NCBI GenBank assembly: GCA_910587915.1
Contig: CAJUOB010000005.1
Span: forward strand, 112,135 to 176,134
DNA length: 64,000 nt
DNA from: an uncultured Muribaculaceae bacterium
Lineage (GTDB): Bacteria; Bacteroidota; Bacteroidia; Bacteroidales; Muribaculaceae
Reading direction: 5' to 3'
Shown here: piece by piece, positions 35,593-44,608 of the stretch
Position numbering within the stretch: position 1 is the first letter of the stretch
How the letters are laid out: every line of letters begins with the position of its first letter
The notes under the pieces: model-generated
What the model saw: the letters and a program-made list of their open reading frames with translations, nothing else
What the model was told of the DNA's origin: nothing
Databases searched by the model: none
Position numbers and translations under genes: made by a program

Positions 35593-37305
35593 ATGAAAAA
35601 AGTAATCAAATATATGGCTTTCGGGGTGATGGCGCTCGCATCGGCATCGTGCCTCGACCTCAACCCGCAGGATCAGCTCTCCGAGTCCGACCTCTGGGGC
35701 AAGCCCGGCGACTTCGAAAGCTTCGCCAACGTATTCTACAACTGGATACCCGACTTCGGCACAGTCTACGACAACCTTCACGCCGACAAGCGCTCCGACC
35801 TCGTGCGCGATAAAGGCGGTATCAACGTATTTGCCAACGGTACCAACACCGTTCCCCAGGGCGACGGCGACTACAGCGGAGCATACAGCAACATCCGCCG
35901 CTGCAACCTTCTGCTCGAGAATGCCGCCGGCTACGGAAATCAGGCCGAAATCGCCCAATACATAGGCGAGGCCTATTTCTTCCGCGCATGGAACTACTTC
36001 AACCTCATGCAGAAATTCGGCGACGTGATAATTGTGGACCACACTGTCGACGTAGACGACGCCCTCATGAGCGCCAAGCGCAACGACCGCTCCGACGTGA
36101 CCGATTTCATAATCAACGACCTCCGCAAGGCCTGTGAGCTCATGAAGCCCACTTCGGAACTCGCCGAAGGCCGCGTAGGTGTGGAAGGCGCATATGCTTT
36201 CATGGCCCGTGTGGCACTCTTCGAAGGCACATGGCAGAAATTCCGCTCCAACGAAGCCCGCGGTAAGGAACTCTGCGGTATCGCAGCCGACGCCGCCGAC
36301 CAAGTGATCAAATCGGGCAAATTCGAACTTTTCGCACCCGCCATCCTCGGCGACAGCGCTCAGAAATACATGTTCATCCTCGAAGACGTGCAGTGCAACC
36401 CCGCCGGTCTGCAGAAAGCCGCCAACAAGGAATACATCATCAAGCGCTGCTACGACCCCACCCTCAAGGTCATCGGCAGAAACCTCAATACCGAGATTCT
36501 CGCCAATGCACAGTATGTAAGCTCCAAGTTCGCCGACATGTATCTCTGCTCCGACGGTCTGCCTATCGAAAAGTCGAGCCTCTTCCAGGGCTACCAGACC
36601 GTGAAGAGCGAATGGCAGAACCGCGACAACCGCATGCGCTACACCCTCATGCGCCCCGGCGACGCCTTCTGGACCATCACCGAAAAAGGATCGCGAATCG
36701 ACTGGAGCGGTAACGAGGCCGAGATGAACCACTCCGCCTACAAGAGCTTCCTCCCCAACTGGGGCAGCGGATACTTCCCCCAGAAGTGGGCTACCGAACG
36801 CCAACTCGGCGACGACAAGAACGGTAGCTACGACTGGCCCGCTCTCCGATATGCCGAAGTGCTCCTCACATATGCCGAAGCCGTCTACGAACGCGACGAT
36901 AAAATCTCCGACGCCGACCTCGACCGCAGCCTCAACCTTGTGCGCTGCCGCGTGAACCCCAAGATGCCTAAACTCTCCAATGCACTCGTAAGCGCCAACG
37001 GCCTCGACATGCGTCAGGAAATCCGCCGCGAACGCACCATCGAATTCTTCCAGGAAGGCTTCCGCATCGACGACCTCCGTCGTTGGAAGACCGCCGAGAA
37101 AGAAATGCCTATGGACTTCACCGGCATCCGTCACGTAGGCGAATGGCAGGTACGCTGGGCCAACCCCGGTCTCACAACCGACAGCGAAGGTCACCTCATC
37201 ATCGAAACAGGACGCGTATGGGCCGAGAAGAACTATCTCCACCCACTTCCTGTCGACCAGCTCCAGCTCAACCCCAACCTTGGTCAGAACCCCGGATGGG
37301 AATAA
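35593..37305 (+). CDS. SusD-like surface glycan-binding lipoprotein
   Basis: A 570-residue lipoprotein (Cys20 after MALASAS) of the RagB/SusD family: N-terminal TPR-rich core and C-terminal RagB-like part with VRCRVNPKMP and IRRERTIEFFQEGFRIDDLR, a signature near the C-terminus of most SusD proteins. It forms the lid of the SusC pore. It is tightly linked to susC (17 bases) and the BIG2 lipoprotein follows after 42 bases. Confidence 0.95.
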   Translation: MKKVIKYMAFGVMALASASCLDLNPQDQLSESDLWGKPGDFESFANVFYNWIPDFGTVYDNLHADKRSDLVRDKGGINVFANGTNTVPQGDGDYSGAYSNIRRCNLLLENAAGYGNQAEIAQYIGEAYFFRAWNYFNLMQKFGDVIIVDHTVDVDDALMSAKRNDRSDVTDFIINDLRKACELMKPTSELAEGRVGVEGAYAFMARVALFEGTWQKFRSNEARGKELCGIAADAADQVIKSGKFELFAPAILGDSAQKYMFILEDVQCNPAGLQKAANKEYIIKRCYDPTLKVIGRNLNTEILANAQYVSSKFADMYLCSDGLPIEKSSLFQGYQTVKSEWQNRDNRMRYTLMRPGDAFWTITEKGSRIDWSGNEAEMNHSAYKSFLPNWGSGYFPQKWATERQLGDDKNGSYDWPALRYAEVLLTYAEAVYERDDKISDADLDRSLNLVRCRVNPKMPKLSNALVSANGLDMRQEIRRERTIEFFQEGFRIDDLRRWKTAEKEMPMDFTGIRHVGEWQVRWANPGLTTDSEGHLIIETGRVWAEKNYLHPLPVDQLQLNPNLGQNPGWE

Positions 37306-37347
37306 TCAAGATTTAGAATTCATATCCGTAAAAAGACAGATACTAAA

Positions 37348-38769
37348 ATGAAAAACAAATATATACTGTTGGCGGGAATGCTTCTGGCGGGCAGCGCTTT
37401 TGTAGCGTGCGACGACGACAAGCAGCTGACCCTCGACGCTCCGGAGGTGAAACTGCTCGAAACCATCACCTTCGACGTAAGCGAAGAGCTTCCTCTGCCC
37501 GTAGGCATGGACTCTACCATCACCTACACATATGGTCCCGAAGATGCCGACGACCCCACGATCCTGTTCACATCGTCGGACGAAAGCGTGGCAACCGTCG
37601 ACCAGAACGGCACAATCCGCGCCCTCAAGGTTGGTGAGGCTGTTATCACCGCCCAGACACCTCTCGGCTTCCAGGTATACGAGGCTCAGGCTTCGGTACG
37701 CGTCAACGTGATTCCCGAGCTGATCAAAGTTACCAAGATCGATATAACAAACACCACTCCCGCTGGCGAAGACGGCCTCATCTATGTAACCGACGAACTT
37801 CAGCTCGCTGCCACTGTCTCGCCCGACGATGCCACCTACACCCGCGTGGTGTGGAGTAGCGCCGACGAAAGCATAGCCACCGTCGACCAGAATGGCAAGG
37901 TGCTCTGCATCAAGGAAGGCGAAGCCACCATCTACGCCACCTCCACCGACCGCGGCGGTACACGCGGTGAATACAAATTTACCATCAACAAGTACATCGC
38001 TGCTACCGGCATTTCCATCAAACCCCTCGACGGTCCTGTATGCATAAGCTACGGTGCTTTCAATCTCCAGGTCACCTACGAACCCACCGGTGCAACCGTA
38101 GGCTCTGTCGACTGGATGAGCGACAATGAAGAAGTAGCGTCTGTACACCGCGGCACAGTTACTCCCCACGGCTTCGGTACCTGCAACATTATCGCAACAT
38201 GTATCGAAAACGGTGAAAGCACATCTGTTCAGGTAACTGTAGAACCCGGCTTCTATGTATGGGATGCCGAGACCGGATTCCCCAACTGTCTCTCCAACAA
38301 CGAGAAGCCCGAAATTGTCGACGGCAAGTGGCATCTTCCCATCGCACCCCCGAACCCCGGTGGCAAGTGGCGTCGCGACTTCAAGGTCGATTGCTCGGCA
38401 AACAATCCTCTGGTGATGTATCCCAAGGAATATCCCGTATTCGCCGTCCGTATGACAAAGATCAACGGCGGTAACGCTACCGGTGACTTCGTGGACGTGG
38501 CCCTCGGAAACGCTTCGAACCCCAACCCCAAAAATGGTATCGACCTCGGCGACGGCACTCAGCTGCTCATCTACAACCTCGGCACACGCCCCAACTACGT
38601 CAACGCCACTGTGCTCAACTTCCGTGTGTTCCAGGTGAAGATTGCCGATATTCCCTACGATAACTTCCCGCTCGACCGCCCCTGGTACGACATCTACTGG
38701 ATGCGCACATTCAAGAGCGAGGCCGAAGCCCAGGCTTTTGCCAACGAGCAGGTTCTCCGTGGCGAATAA
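37348..38769 (+). CDS. BIG2-repeat surface glycan-binding lipoprotein
   Basis: A 473-residue lipoprotein (Cys21) with the acidic post-Cys motif DDDK typical of Bacteroidetes surface export. It has three bacterial Ig-like group 2 repeats (about 40-125, 130-220 and 225-300, each with SSDESVATVDQNGTI-like text). The C-terminal domain (about 305-470) is rich in Trp and looks like a carbohydrate-binding DUF4979-type module. Position after susD suits a surface glycan-binding protein. The domain name of the C-terminal part is tentative. Confidence 0.8.
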   Translation: MKNKYILLAGMLLAGSAFVACDDDKQLTLDAPEVKLLETITFDVSEELPLPVGMDSTITYTYGPEDADDPTILFTSSDESVATVDQNGTIRALKVGEAVITAQTPLGFQVYEAQASVRVNVIPELIKVTKIDITNTTPAGEDGLIYVTDELQLAATVSPDDATYTRVVWSSADESIATVDQNGKVLCIKEGEATIYATSTDRGGTRGEYKFTINKYIAATGISIKPLDGPVCISYGAFNLQVTYEPTGATVGSVDWMSDNEEVASVHRGTVTPHGFGTCNIIATCIENGESTSVQVTVEPGFYVWDAETGFPNCLSNNEKPEIVDGKWHLPIAPPNPGGKWRRDFKVDCSANNPLVMYPKEYPVFAVRMTKINGGNATGDFVDVALGNASNPNPKNGIDLGDGTQLLIYNLGTRPNYVNATVLNFRVFQVKIADIPYDNFPLDRPWYDIYWMRTFKSEAEAQAFANEQVLRGE

Positions 38770-38804
38770 ACCCAAGAGTATCCAATTAGATCTATAATCA
38801 GAGA

Positions 38805-38887
38805 GTGAAACAGTTAAGATAATAGTCTCTTATCAGGGTATTTGTCTCAACACTGCAGGATACGGACCGTTATCTTAACTCTTTCAC
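38805..38887 (+). promoter_or_regulatory. Large intra-operon hairpin
   Basis: Arms 38805-38822 and 38870-38887 (18 bp, one mismatch; GTGAAACAGTTAAGATAA versus its complement) enclose a 47-base loop in the 160-base gap between the binding-protein gene and the lyase gene. No T-run follows, so it is not a standard terminator. A processing or stability element that sets the ratio of transport to enzyme genes is the likeliest reading. Confidence 0.55.
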
Positions 38888-38929
38888 CTCGTAATACTCT
38901 CCCAACCAACAAACAATCAAACAGAAACG

Positions 38930-40321
38930 ATGAAAAAGTTTTTTTCGATACTGATGGCCGGTGTGGCTATGATCGGAGCGAGCGCATGCTGTGAAATCGA
39001 GGATGGTTTCACCGATATCGACAGCTGGCCCATGCCCAGACCAACCTACGACCCCAAGGTCTACACCATCAACCATCCGGCAATGCTCCATTCCGCCACC
39101 GACATCGACTATACCAAGTCTCACCTCGGACAGCAACCTTGGAGCGACGCATACCAGAAACTGCTTTCGAGCGGCTACTCCTACAATACCTACAAGGCAA
39201 GCCCTGTGAAGTATCTGGCACGACTCGATAACGGCAACTGGGGTGACGGCGGCGGACGCTGGGACGACGCAGGCCTGCGCGACGAATACTATCCCGGTAT
39301 CCACAACAACTACACCAACTTCTTCCGCGACTGCGCTGCAGCTTATCAGCTCGGCCTCAAATGGCAGCTCGGCGGCGACTCGGAAGCGGCCGAAGCAGCC
39401 ATTAAGATTCTCGAGGACTGGGCCGCTGTAAACCAGGGTATACTCCTTGGACGCGACAAATGGAAAGACGATGTTATTGACTCCAACGAGTACCTCATCA
39501 TGTTCCAGATCCATCAGGCAGCCAATGCAGCCGAACTTCTGCGCAACTACAACGGCTGGGCCGACACCGAAGGCTTCAAGAGCGTTGTCAACTGGATGAC
39601 AACCCATTTCGCGCCTTTCTGCTCGCGATTCATCGCCATGAACAACACCGACCACTGGTGGATGAACTGGGATCTCGCCTCGATGACAGCCCTTCTCTCC
39701 ATGGGTATTCTTTCCGACGACCAGGACATGATCAACGAAGCTATCCTGCACTTCAAGCAGGGCGAAGGCCCCGGCTGCATCATGCGCAAAGGTATCATCG
39801 TGATGGAAGACGACCCCTCCGGCACAGGCGAGAAGCTCGCTCAAGGCAACGAGGCCGGCCGCGACCAAGGTCACAACACTCTTTGCGCCGCAATGGTGGG
39901 TGCTTTCTGCCAGATGGCATACAACATAGGCGAAGACCTCTTCTCGTTCGAGAACGGACGCGCTATCGCCTTCGCTCAGTATGTGGCAAAGTACAACATG
40001 GTCAAGCCCGAAATCGGAAAAGACTACAATACAGGCTCCCTCACCTCAGCATCGTTCAAATACGCCGAGAACTCACTTCCTTTCAAGGAATATAGCTATA
40101 ACGGTGGCACAATGACTGCCATCTCCGGCGCAGGCCGCGGAACAATCCGTCCGGGTTGGGACATCTGGGCAGGCTATTGCAAGGCACATGGCGTCAAGGC
40201 TACCTACGTAAGTGAAATCGCCGAACATTTCCGTCCCGACGGTGGTGGCGGTCACTACGGCGGCAACTCCGGCGGCTTCGACCAGCTGGGCTTCTCAACC
40301 CTGATGCACCACCGCGAATAA
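38930..40321 (+). CDS. Alginate-lyase-like polysaccharide lyase (surface lipoprotein)
   Basis: A 463-residue lipoprotein (MIGASAC, Cys20, then CEIED, an acidic surface-export-like motif). The mature part is all-helical, with NNTDHWWMNWDLASMTALL and EAGRDQGHNTLCAAM, resembling the alginate-lyase (PF05426-like) alpha/alpha toroid. The Asn, His and Gln/His in these stretches are likely at the active site. PL38, which includes glucuronan and alginate lyases, is a possible CAZy family, but I cannot fix it. It would cleave 4-linked uronic-acid polymers at the surface by beta-elimination. It lies within the PUL. Confidence 0.7.
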   Translation: MKKFFSILMAGVAMIGASACCEIEDGFTDIDSWPMPRPTYDPKVYTINHPAMLHSATDIDYTKSHLGQQPWSDAYQKLLSSGYSYNTYKASPVKYLARLDNGNWGDGGGRWDDAGLRDEYYPGIHNNYTNFFRDCAAAYQLGLKWQLGGDSEAAEAAIKILEDWAAVNQGILLGRDKWKDDVIDSNEYLIMFQIHQAANAAELLRNYNGWADTEGFKSVVNWMTTHFAPFCSRFIAMNNTDHWWMNWDLASMTALLSMGILSDDQDMINEAILHFKQGEGPGCIMRKGIIVMEDDPSGTGEKLAQGNEAGRDQGHNTLCAAMVGAFCQMAYNIGEDLFSFENGRAIAFAQYVAKYNMVKPEIGKDYNTGSLTSASFKYAENSLPFKEYSYNGGTMTAISGAGRGTIRPGWDIWAGYCKAHGVKATYVSEIAEHFRPDGGGGHYGGNSGGFDQLGFSTLMHHRE

Positions 40322-40348
40322 TCAACCGAATTCACACCCTACTCACAT

Positions 40349-40397
40349 AATGGCCATAGTGGCTTAATAGCTGTTATGGCCATTATTAGTATATTTG
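40349..40397 (+). promoter_or_regulatory. Internal promoter with overlapping inverted repeat
   Basis: A perfect inverted repeat AATGGCCATA/TATGGCCATT (40349-40358 and 40375-40384) covers the -33 region of a TATATTTG box (40390-40397). No -33 consensus is visible, so the repeat may be an activator or repressor site. The ATG of the next gene is 4 bases after the box. It could alternatively be a weak terminator for the lyase gene. Confidence 0.5.
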
Positions 40398-40401
40398 CAG
40401 A

Positions 40402-41862
40402 ATGAAACTGAAACGCATTTTATCGACTATCATGGCTTCTGCGGCCATATTGGCCTCTCAAGCTACAGTTGTCACATATCCAGCCGGCGAAGGGGTGGAG
40501 ACTCTCGACGATTTCACTGTGTCGGTGCGCCAGAATGGCGGAGAATGGCAGCCTGTAGCAGTCTACCCGGTGAAGGTCGACGAAGTCCGTGGCACACGTC
40601 ACTGTGTGGAGACCGCTTCTATGGCCTACTTCGACTTCGACGGCACAGTGGAAGTGGCTGTGAAATATAATAAAGGCGCTGTCGACAGCGCCCGCGTACG
40701 ACCATTGTCCTACGACATCGTCCCCGCCATCGACGGTACCACACTCACTTTCACACTCTCATCGCCCCGCAATCTTTCGGTAGAAGTAAACGGTGACATA
40801 TTCCACAACCTGCACTTGTTCGCCAATCCGCTCGACGCTCACCGTCCGTCGGCCAAGGAGATAAAACGCGCCGGCAAAAAAGGCTCCAAACTCGTATATT
40901 TCGGCCCCGGCGTGCATCAGCTTCCAGGCGACACCATGCGGGTGGAATCGGGCCAGACTGTATATATCGATGGCGGAGCACGCGTATATGGCGAGCTAAT
41001 AGCCGAAGGAGTGCGCGACGTCCGTTTCTATGGCCGTGGCGAAGTTCACCCCAAAGGCCGCGGCTTCGGCATCTCTGTCCGCAGGTCGAAAAACATCGAA
41101 GCCAATGGCCCGGTGGTGACACAATTGCCCGTCGGCGGTAGCGATTCGGTGAATGTTACCAACGTGAAGTCGATAAGCTACTACGGCTGGGGCGACGGCA
41201 TGAATGTGTTTGCGAGCAACAACGTGCGCTACGACAGTGTATTCTGCCGCAACAGCGACGACTGCTCTACAGTCTATGCCACACGCAAGGGCTTCGTCGG
41301 TGGTTGCAAGAACATAACCATGGAAAACTCCACCCTATGGGCCGACGTGGCACATCCCATAATGATAGGTCTCCATGGCAGTGCCACCGAGATTGGTCCC
41401 GACGCGCCCGCCGATACAATCGAGAATATAGTATACCGCAACATCGACATCCTCGACCATCAGGAGCGCCAGATCGATTACCAGGGGTGCTTCGGCATCA
41501 GTTGCGGCGACAACAATATCGTGCGCGACCTCGTGTTCGAGAATATCCGTGTCGAGGACTTCCGCCAAGGACAACTCATCAACATCCGCATATTCTTCAA
41601 CAAGAAGTACTGCGCAGCTCCTGGCTCATGTGTGAAAAACGTTCTGTTCAAAGATATCACCTACAACGGCAATAACAGCGAGCTATCTATAATCGCCGGC
41701 TACGACCCCACACGCCGCGTGGAAAATATAACATTCGATAATCTGGTGATCAACGGAGTAAGAATAAGCGACGATATGCCCGGCAAGCCAAAATGGTACA
41801 AAACCGGCGACATGGCACGCATATTCATAGGAGAGCACACCGACAATATCGTATTCAAATGA
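40402..41862 (+). CDS. GH28-like parallel beta-helix glycosidase
   Basis: A 486-residue secreted protein (signal peptide about 1-20). An N-terminal beta-sandwich (about 22-125) precedes a right-handed parallel beta-helix (about 140-480). Motifs resemble GH28: NSDDCSTVYATRKG (Asp pair), HPIMIGLHGS (the G-H-G element) and RIFFNKK. GH28 enzymes hydrolyse galacturonan-type links; GH49-like helices are a second possibility. The start codon is 4 bases from its own promoter, and its stop overlaps the next start by 4 bases (ATGA). In this PUL it would act on a uronic-acid glycan after lyase cutting. Confidence 0.75.
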   Translation: MKLKRILSTIMASAAILASQATVVTYPAGEGVETLDDFTVSVRQNGGEWQPVAVYPVKVDEVRGTRHCVETASMAYFDFDGTVEVAVKYNKGAVDSARVRPLSYDIVPAIDGTTLTFTLSSPRNLSVEVNGDIFHNLHLFANPLDAHRPSAKEIKRAGKKGSKLVYFGPGVHQLPGDTMRVESGQTVYIDGGARVYGELIAEGVRDVRFYGRGEVHPKGRGFGISVRRSKNIEANGPVVTQLPVGGSDSVNVTNVKSISYYGWGDGMNVFASNNVRYDSVFCRNSDDCSTVYATRKGFVGGCKNITMENSTLWADVAHPIMIGLHGSATEIGPDAPADTIENIVYRNIDILDHQERQIDYQGCFGISCGDNNIVRDLVFENIRVEDFRQGQLINIRIFFNKKYCAAPGSCVKNVLFKDITYNGNNSELSIIAGYDPTRRVENITFDNLVINGVRISDDMPGKPKWYKTGDMARIFIGEHTDNIVFK

Positions 41863-44126
41863 AACGCATACTCATCACCTTCCTGGCTGTAGCCGCCATC
41901 GGAATCGCGGCAGGAGCAGCCATCAAGCATCCATCGCTGCTGTTTACTCCCCAAAGGGTCGAGGCGGCTAAAAAAGCGCTTAAGAACGATACTGCAATGA
42001 CGGCGGCATGGCAGAAGATTCTCGCCGAAGCCGACGCTCAGCTCGCCAAAGGCGACGTGCGCAAGCTCGAATACCCCGCTCTTGCATACCAGATGACCGG
42101 CGACCGTAAATACTCCGACAAGATCCGCGAGGTCCTTCTAAAAACATCGAAAGTCAAGAGTTGGGCCGATGCCGAGATGATGTCGCGCACGCCGGCATGG
42201 CGAAGCGAACTCCAGATGGCCCACAGGGCTTTCCAGCTCGCCGTGGCCTACGATGCAGCCTATGCCGACATGACTCCGTCCGAACGGTCTCAGATTGCCC
42301 GCGGACTCTATAACCTTGCGGTGGAACCGCTCTTGGGCGACTGGATCAATGAGCCGACCCGAATCCATTCGCTCAACTCGATGGGCCATAACTGGTGGAC
42401 ATCGTGCGTGGGCATGGGAGCCCTGTTGGGTCTTGCCATTGGCAATGAAGTGCCCGAAGCTGCCCAGGCTGCCGAAACCGCAGTGGAAGCACTACCCGAA
42501 TGGTTCGACTTCGCCGGCGATGTAATACAGCGAAAGCCAAAAACCTTCGACCGCGACGGTGGCATGTACGAGAGCATCAACTATGCCAGTTTCGGAACCA
42601 CCGAGGCTCTGTTGCTACGCATGGCGTGGCTCAACAGTCATCCCGGCGCCCAACTCGAAGACATACCTCAGATGGCACAGCTTGCCTCATTCTTCAGCCA
42701 TGTGGCTTATCCACGCACAGGCATGCTCTACAGCATCAACTTTGGCGACAGCCATAAGAATGTGACCGGAGAAAGCTCCATGCTACTGGCCTATGCCATG
42801 GGTGCCGAAGATCCAACCGTGCTATGGTATCTTGGGCTTCTTGAGCCTGGACAGCACCGTGAAGGCTTCCCACTGCATTTCCCAATGGGATTCCTGTATA
42901 TCCCCCGTGGCAAACAGGTTCCAGTCACGCCGGCACTCTCTCAGTCACACCTATGGAAAGACTTCGGATGGGCCACTATGCGCGACAGCTGGGACCGCGA
43001 CGCCACCATGCTCGCCGTAAAGAGCGGTGCCACATGGAACCACAGCCATGCCGATGCCAATTCGCTCATACTCTTCCACAAGGGAGTCGATATTATCAAG
43101 GATGCAGGCAACTGCTCCTACGGCAAACCCGAATATCGCAAATATTTCTTCCAGAGCGAGGCTCACAATGTGGTGCGCTTCGACAGTCAGGGACAGCCCA
43201 CATTCCAACAATACCACGGCACAATGCTGCCGGGCTCGGTGAGCGGTCTTGTGGATGGCGGAAACATAAAATATGTGCTTGCCGACGGAACCGGCCCCAT
43301 GAGCCATGTTCTCAACCGCAATTTCCGCCACTTCCTGTGGATCGACAACGTCATATATGTGATCGACGATCTCGGCAGCCACACACCCGGCCATTTCGAA
43401 TGGCTTTGGCATCCGGGCGGCCAGGTTCGCAAAAGCGGGTTCGATCTCCACATCACCAATGGCGAATCAGCTGTTGCCATCCGTCCCCTCTACCCCGCCC
43501 CACTCGCCCCAAGCAACTTTGTGCACGACTATCCCGAGAATCTCTACTGGGAAGTGCATCAGGCACCCACGGAAGACCTTGCATCAACCGAGGAATACTG
43601 GAGCTTCCACATGCCCCAGACAGCCGACCGAGTGAAAGCAGTCACCGCAATCATGCTTAAGGACAGCCCCGAGCAGAAAACACTTCCGAAAATCGAGCGG
43701 CGCGAAGGCAAGGACTGGATTGGTCTGCGTGTTACTGACAATGGCCGCATTACCGACCTGTATATCAATCAACTCGCCGACGGACGTCTCATGCACATGA
43801 ATTCATGGATCGATGCCGACGGTTGGACAACAGATGCCTACATGTTCGCAATAAGCTATCCCGAAGGTAGCGATCCGGCCAAAGCCACCGACGTATTCAT
43901 TGGTCACGGCAGCTCTCTGCGCCGGGGAGATGATGTCCGGTTCTCATCGCTGGCCAAACTCAATGTCATTGCAAAAGACAGCGCCAACGGCCTCGACATC
44001 CATGCCACCGGACAGCCACGTATGCACCTCAGCTACAAATCCGCAGCCCAAAAGGTGACTGTGAACGGCAAATCGACAAAGCCCTCACGCCGCGGCACAC
44101 TTCTCAACATCCGTACCACAGAATAA
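41859..44126 (+). CDS. Heparinase II/III-family polysaccharide lyase
   Basis: A 755-residue exported protein (signal peptide about 1-20). It has an N-terminal alpha/alpha toroid (about 25-360, with SMGHNWWTSCVGMGALLGLA) and a C-terminal heparinase II/III beta-sandwich (about 380-640, with WNHSHADANSLILFHKG and QSEAHNVVRFD). These His, Asn and Tyr positions are typical of PL families 12, 15, 17 and 21. It would depolymerise oligouronates in the periplasm. The start at 41859 overlaps the upstream stop. It is the last PUL gene, followed by a strong terminator. The exact PL family is not resolved. Confidence 0.82.
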   Translation: MKRILITFLAVAAIGIAAGAAIKHPSLLFTPQRVEAAKKALKNDTAMTAAWQKILAEADAQLAKGDVRKLEYPALAYQMTGDRKYSDKIREVLLKTSKVKSWADAEMMSRTPAWRSELQMAHRAFQLAVAYDAAYADMTPSERSQIARGLYNLAVEPLLGDWINEPTRIHSLNSMGHNWWTSCVGMGALLGLAIGNEVPEAAQAAETAVEALPEWFDFAGDVIQRKPKTFDRDGGMYESINYASFGTTEALLLRMAWLNSHPGAQLEDIPQMAQLASFFSHVAYPRTGMLYSINFGDSHKNVTGESSMLLAYAMGAEDPTVLWYLGLLEPGQHREGFPLHFPMGFLYIPRGKQVPVTPALSQSHLWKDFGWATMRDSWDRDATMLAVKSGATWNHSHADANSLILFHKGVDIIKDAGNCSYGKPEYRKYFFQSEAHNVVRFDSQGQPTFQQYHGTMLPGSVSGLVDGGNIKYVLADGTGPMSHVLNRNFRHFLWIDNVIYVIDDLGSHTPGHFEWLWHPGGQVRKSGFDLHITNGESAVAIRPLYPAPLAPSNFVHDYPENLYWEVHQAPTEDLASTEEYWSFHMPQTADRVKAVTAIMLKDSPEQKTLPKIERREGKDWIGLRVTDNGRITDLYINQLADGRLMHMNSWIDADGWTTDAYMFAISYPEGSDPAKATDVFIGHGSSLRRGDDVRFSSLAKLNVIAKDSANGLDIHATGQPRMHLSYKSAAQKVTVNGKSTKPSRRGTLLNIRTTE

Positions 44127-44145
44127 AAACACACCACAAAAACAG

Positions 44146-44178
44146 TGAGCGCGACTTCACCATGAAGCCGCGCTCACC
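44146..44178. terminator. Bidirectional terminator between PUL and TAC module
   Basis: A 15-bp stem (44146-44160 with 44164-44178, one wobble) with a 3-base loop. The plus tail is CATTTTTAC; the minus-strand tail is TGTTTTTGTGG. It ends both convergent units. Confidence 0.85.
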
Positions 44179-44194
44179 ATTTTTACATCTATGC

Positions 44195-44608
44195 TTATTC
44201 AACAATAAATGCCGATGTTATGATCTTGTGGAAATACACCGGAGGGAGCACAATATCCTGGATATTCGTGCCATATGTTTTGATGTACATAGCACCACGT
44301 AGCGAGCCGTAGTTCAACGACGCAAATTGGACCAACGACATCGGGTCGAATACAAGTCTGTCGTTTTCATCTTTCAACTCCGACAACGAATCCTCCGAGA
44401 TTTCGAAATAGCTCGTCATCACAGCTTTCATCAGTGTTTTGTCGCCGCTTGTAGATGTCACTGTCATCCTGTTGGACAATAAGCGGTTTTCCTTATCATA
44501 GCCGAATTCGAGATCTGTTCTGAACACGACCTCTTCACCTGCTCTTATTGCATCTTCCGAGAGTATGGCAAATTGCTCAAGGTCGATTTTACGATATCTA
44601 TACTGCAT
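44195..44608 (-). CDS. SecB-like chaperone of a toxin-antitoxin-chaperone (TAC) module
   Basis: A 137-residue protein with alternating beta-strand text and a SecB-like C-terminal half: FASLNYGSLRGAMYIKTYGT then LPPVYFHKIIT, matching the SecB pattern of an aligned RG strand, a P-x-L/L-P loop and a final hydrophobic helix. The family rests on this pattern, not on strong identity. In TAC modules such chaperones protect and deliver the antitoxin. The start at 44608 (MQYRYRKID) overlaps the antitoxin stop by 11 bases; an ATG at 44635 would overlap by 38. It is the third gene of the module. The fold call is moderately confident, and the role follows from gene order. Confidence 0.6.
   Translation of the reverse strand: MQYRYRKIDLEQFAILSEDAIRAGEEVVFRTDLEFGYDKENRLLSNRMTVTSTSGDKTLMKAVMTSYFEISEDSLSELKDENDRLVFDPMSLVQFASLNYGSLRGAMYIKTYGTNIQDIVLPPVYFHKIITSAFIVE

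Noticed and set aside
35572..37242. Long minus-strand frame (556 codons) opposite susD
   Set aside because: It mirrors the full length of a well-supported SusD gene; its Val/Glu/His-rich composition is the antisense shadow of GC-rich codons.
37306..37347. Separate promoter for the BIG2 lipoprotein gene
   Set aside because: The 42-base gap has no TAnnTTTG box; co-transcription with susCD is simpler.
37306..38775. Long minus-strand frame (489 codons) opposite the BIG2 lipoprotein gene
   Set aside because: Antisense shadow of a clear lipoprotein gene, with no promoter or start context of its own.
38870..39874. Minus-strand frame (334 codons) opposite the alginate-lyase-like gene
   Set aside because: Antisense shadow; no recognisable motif.
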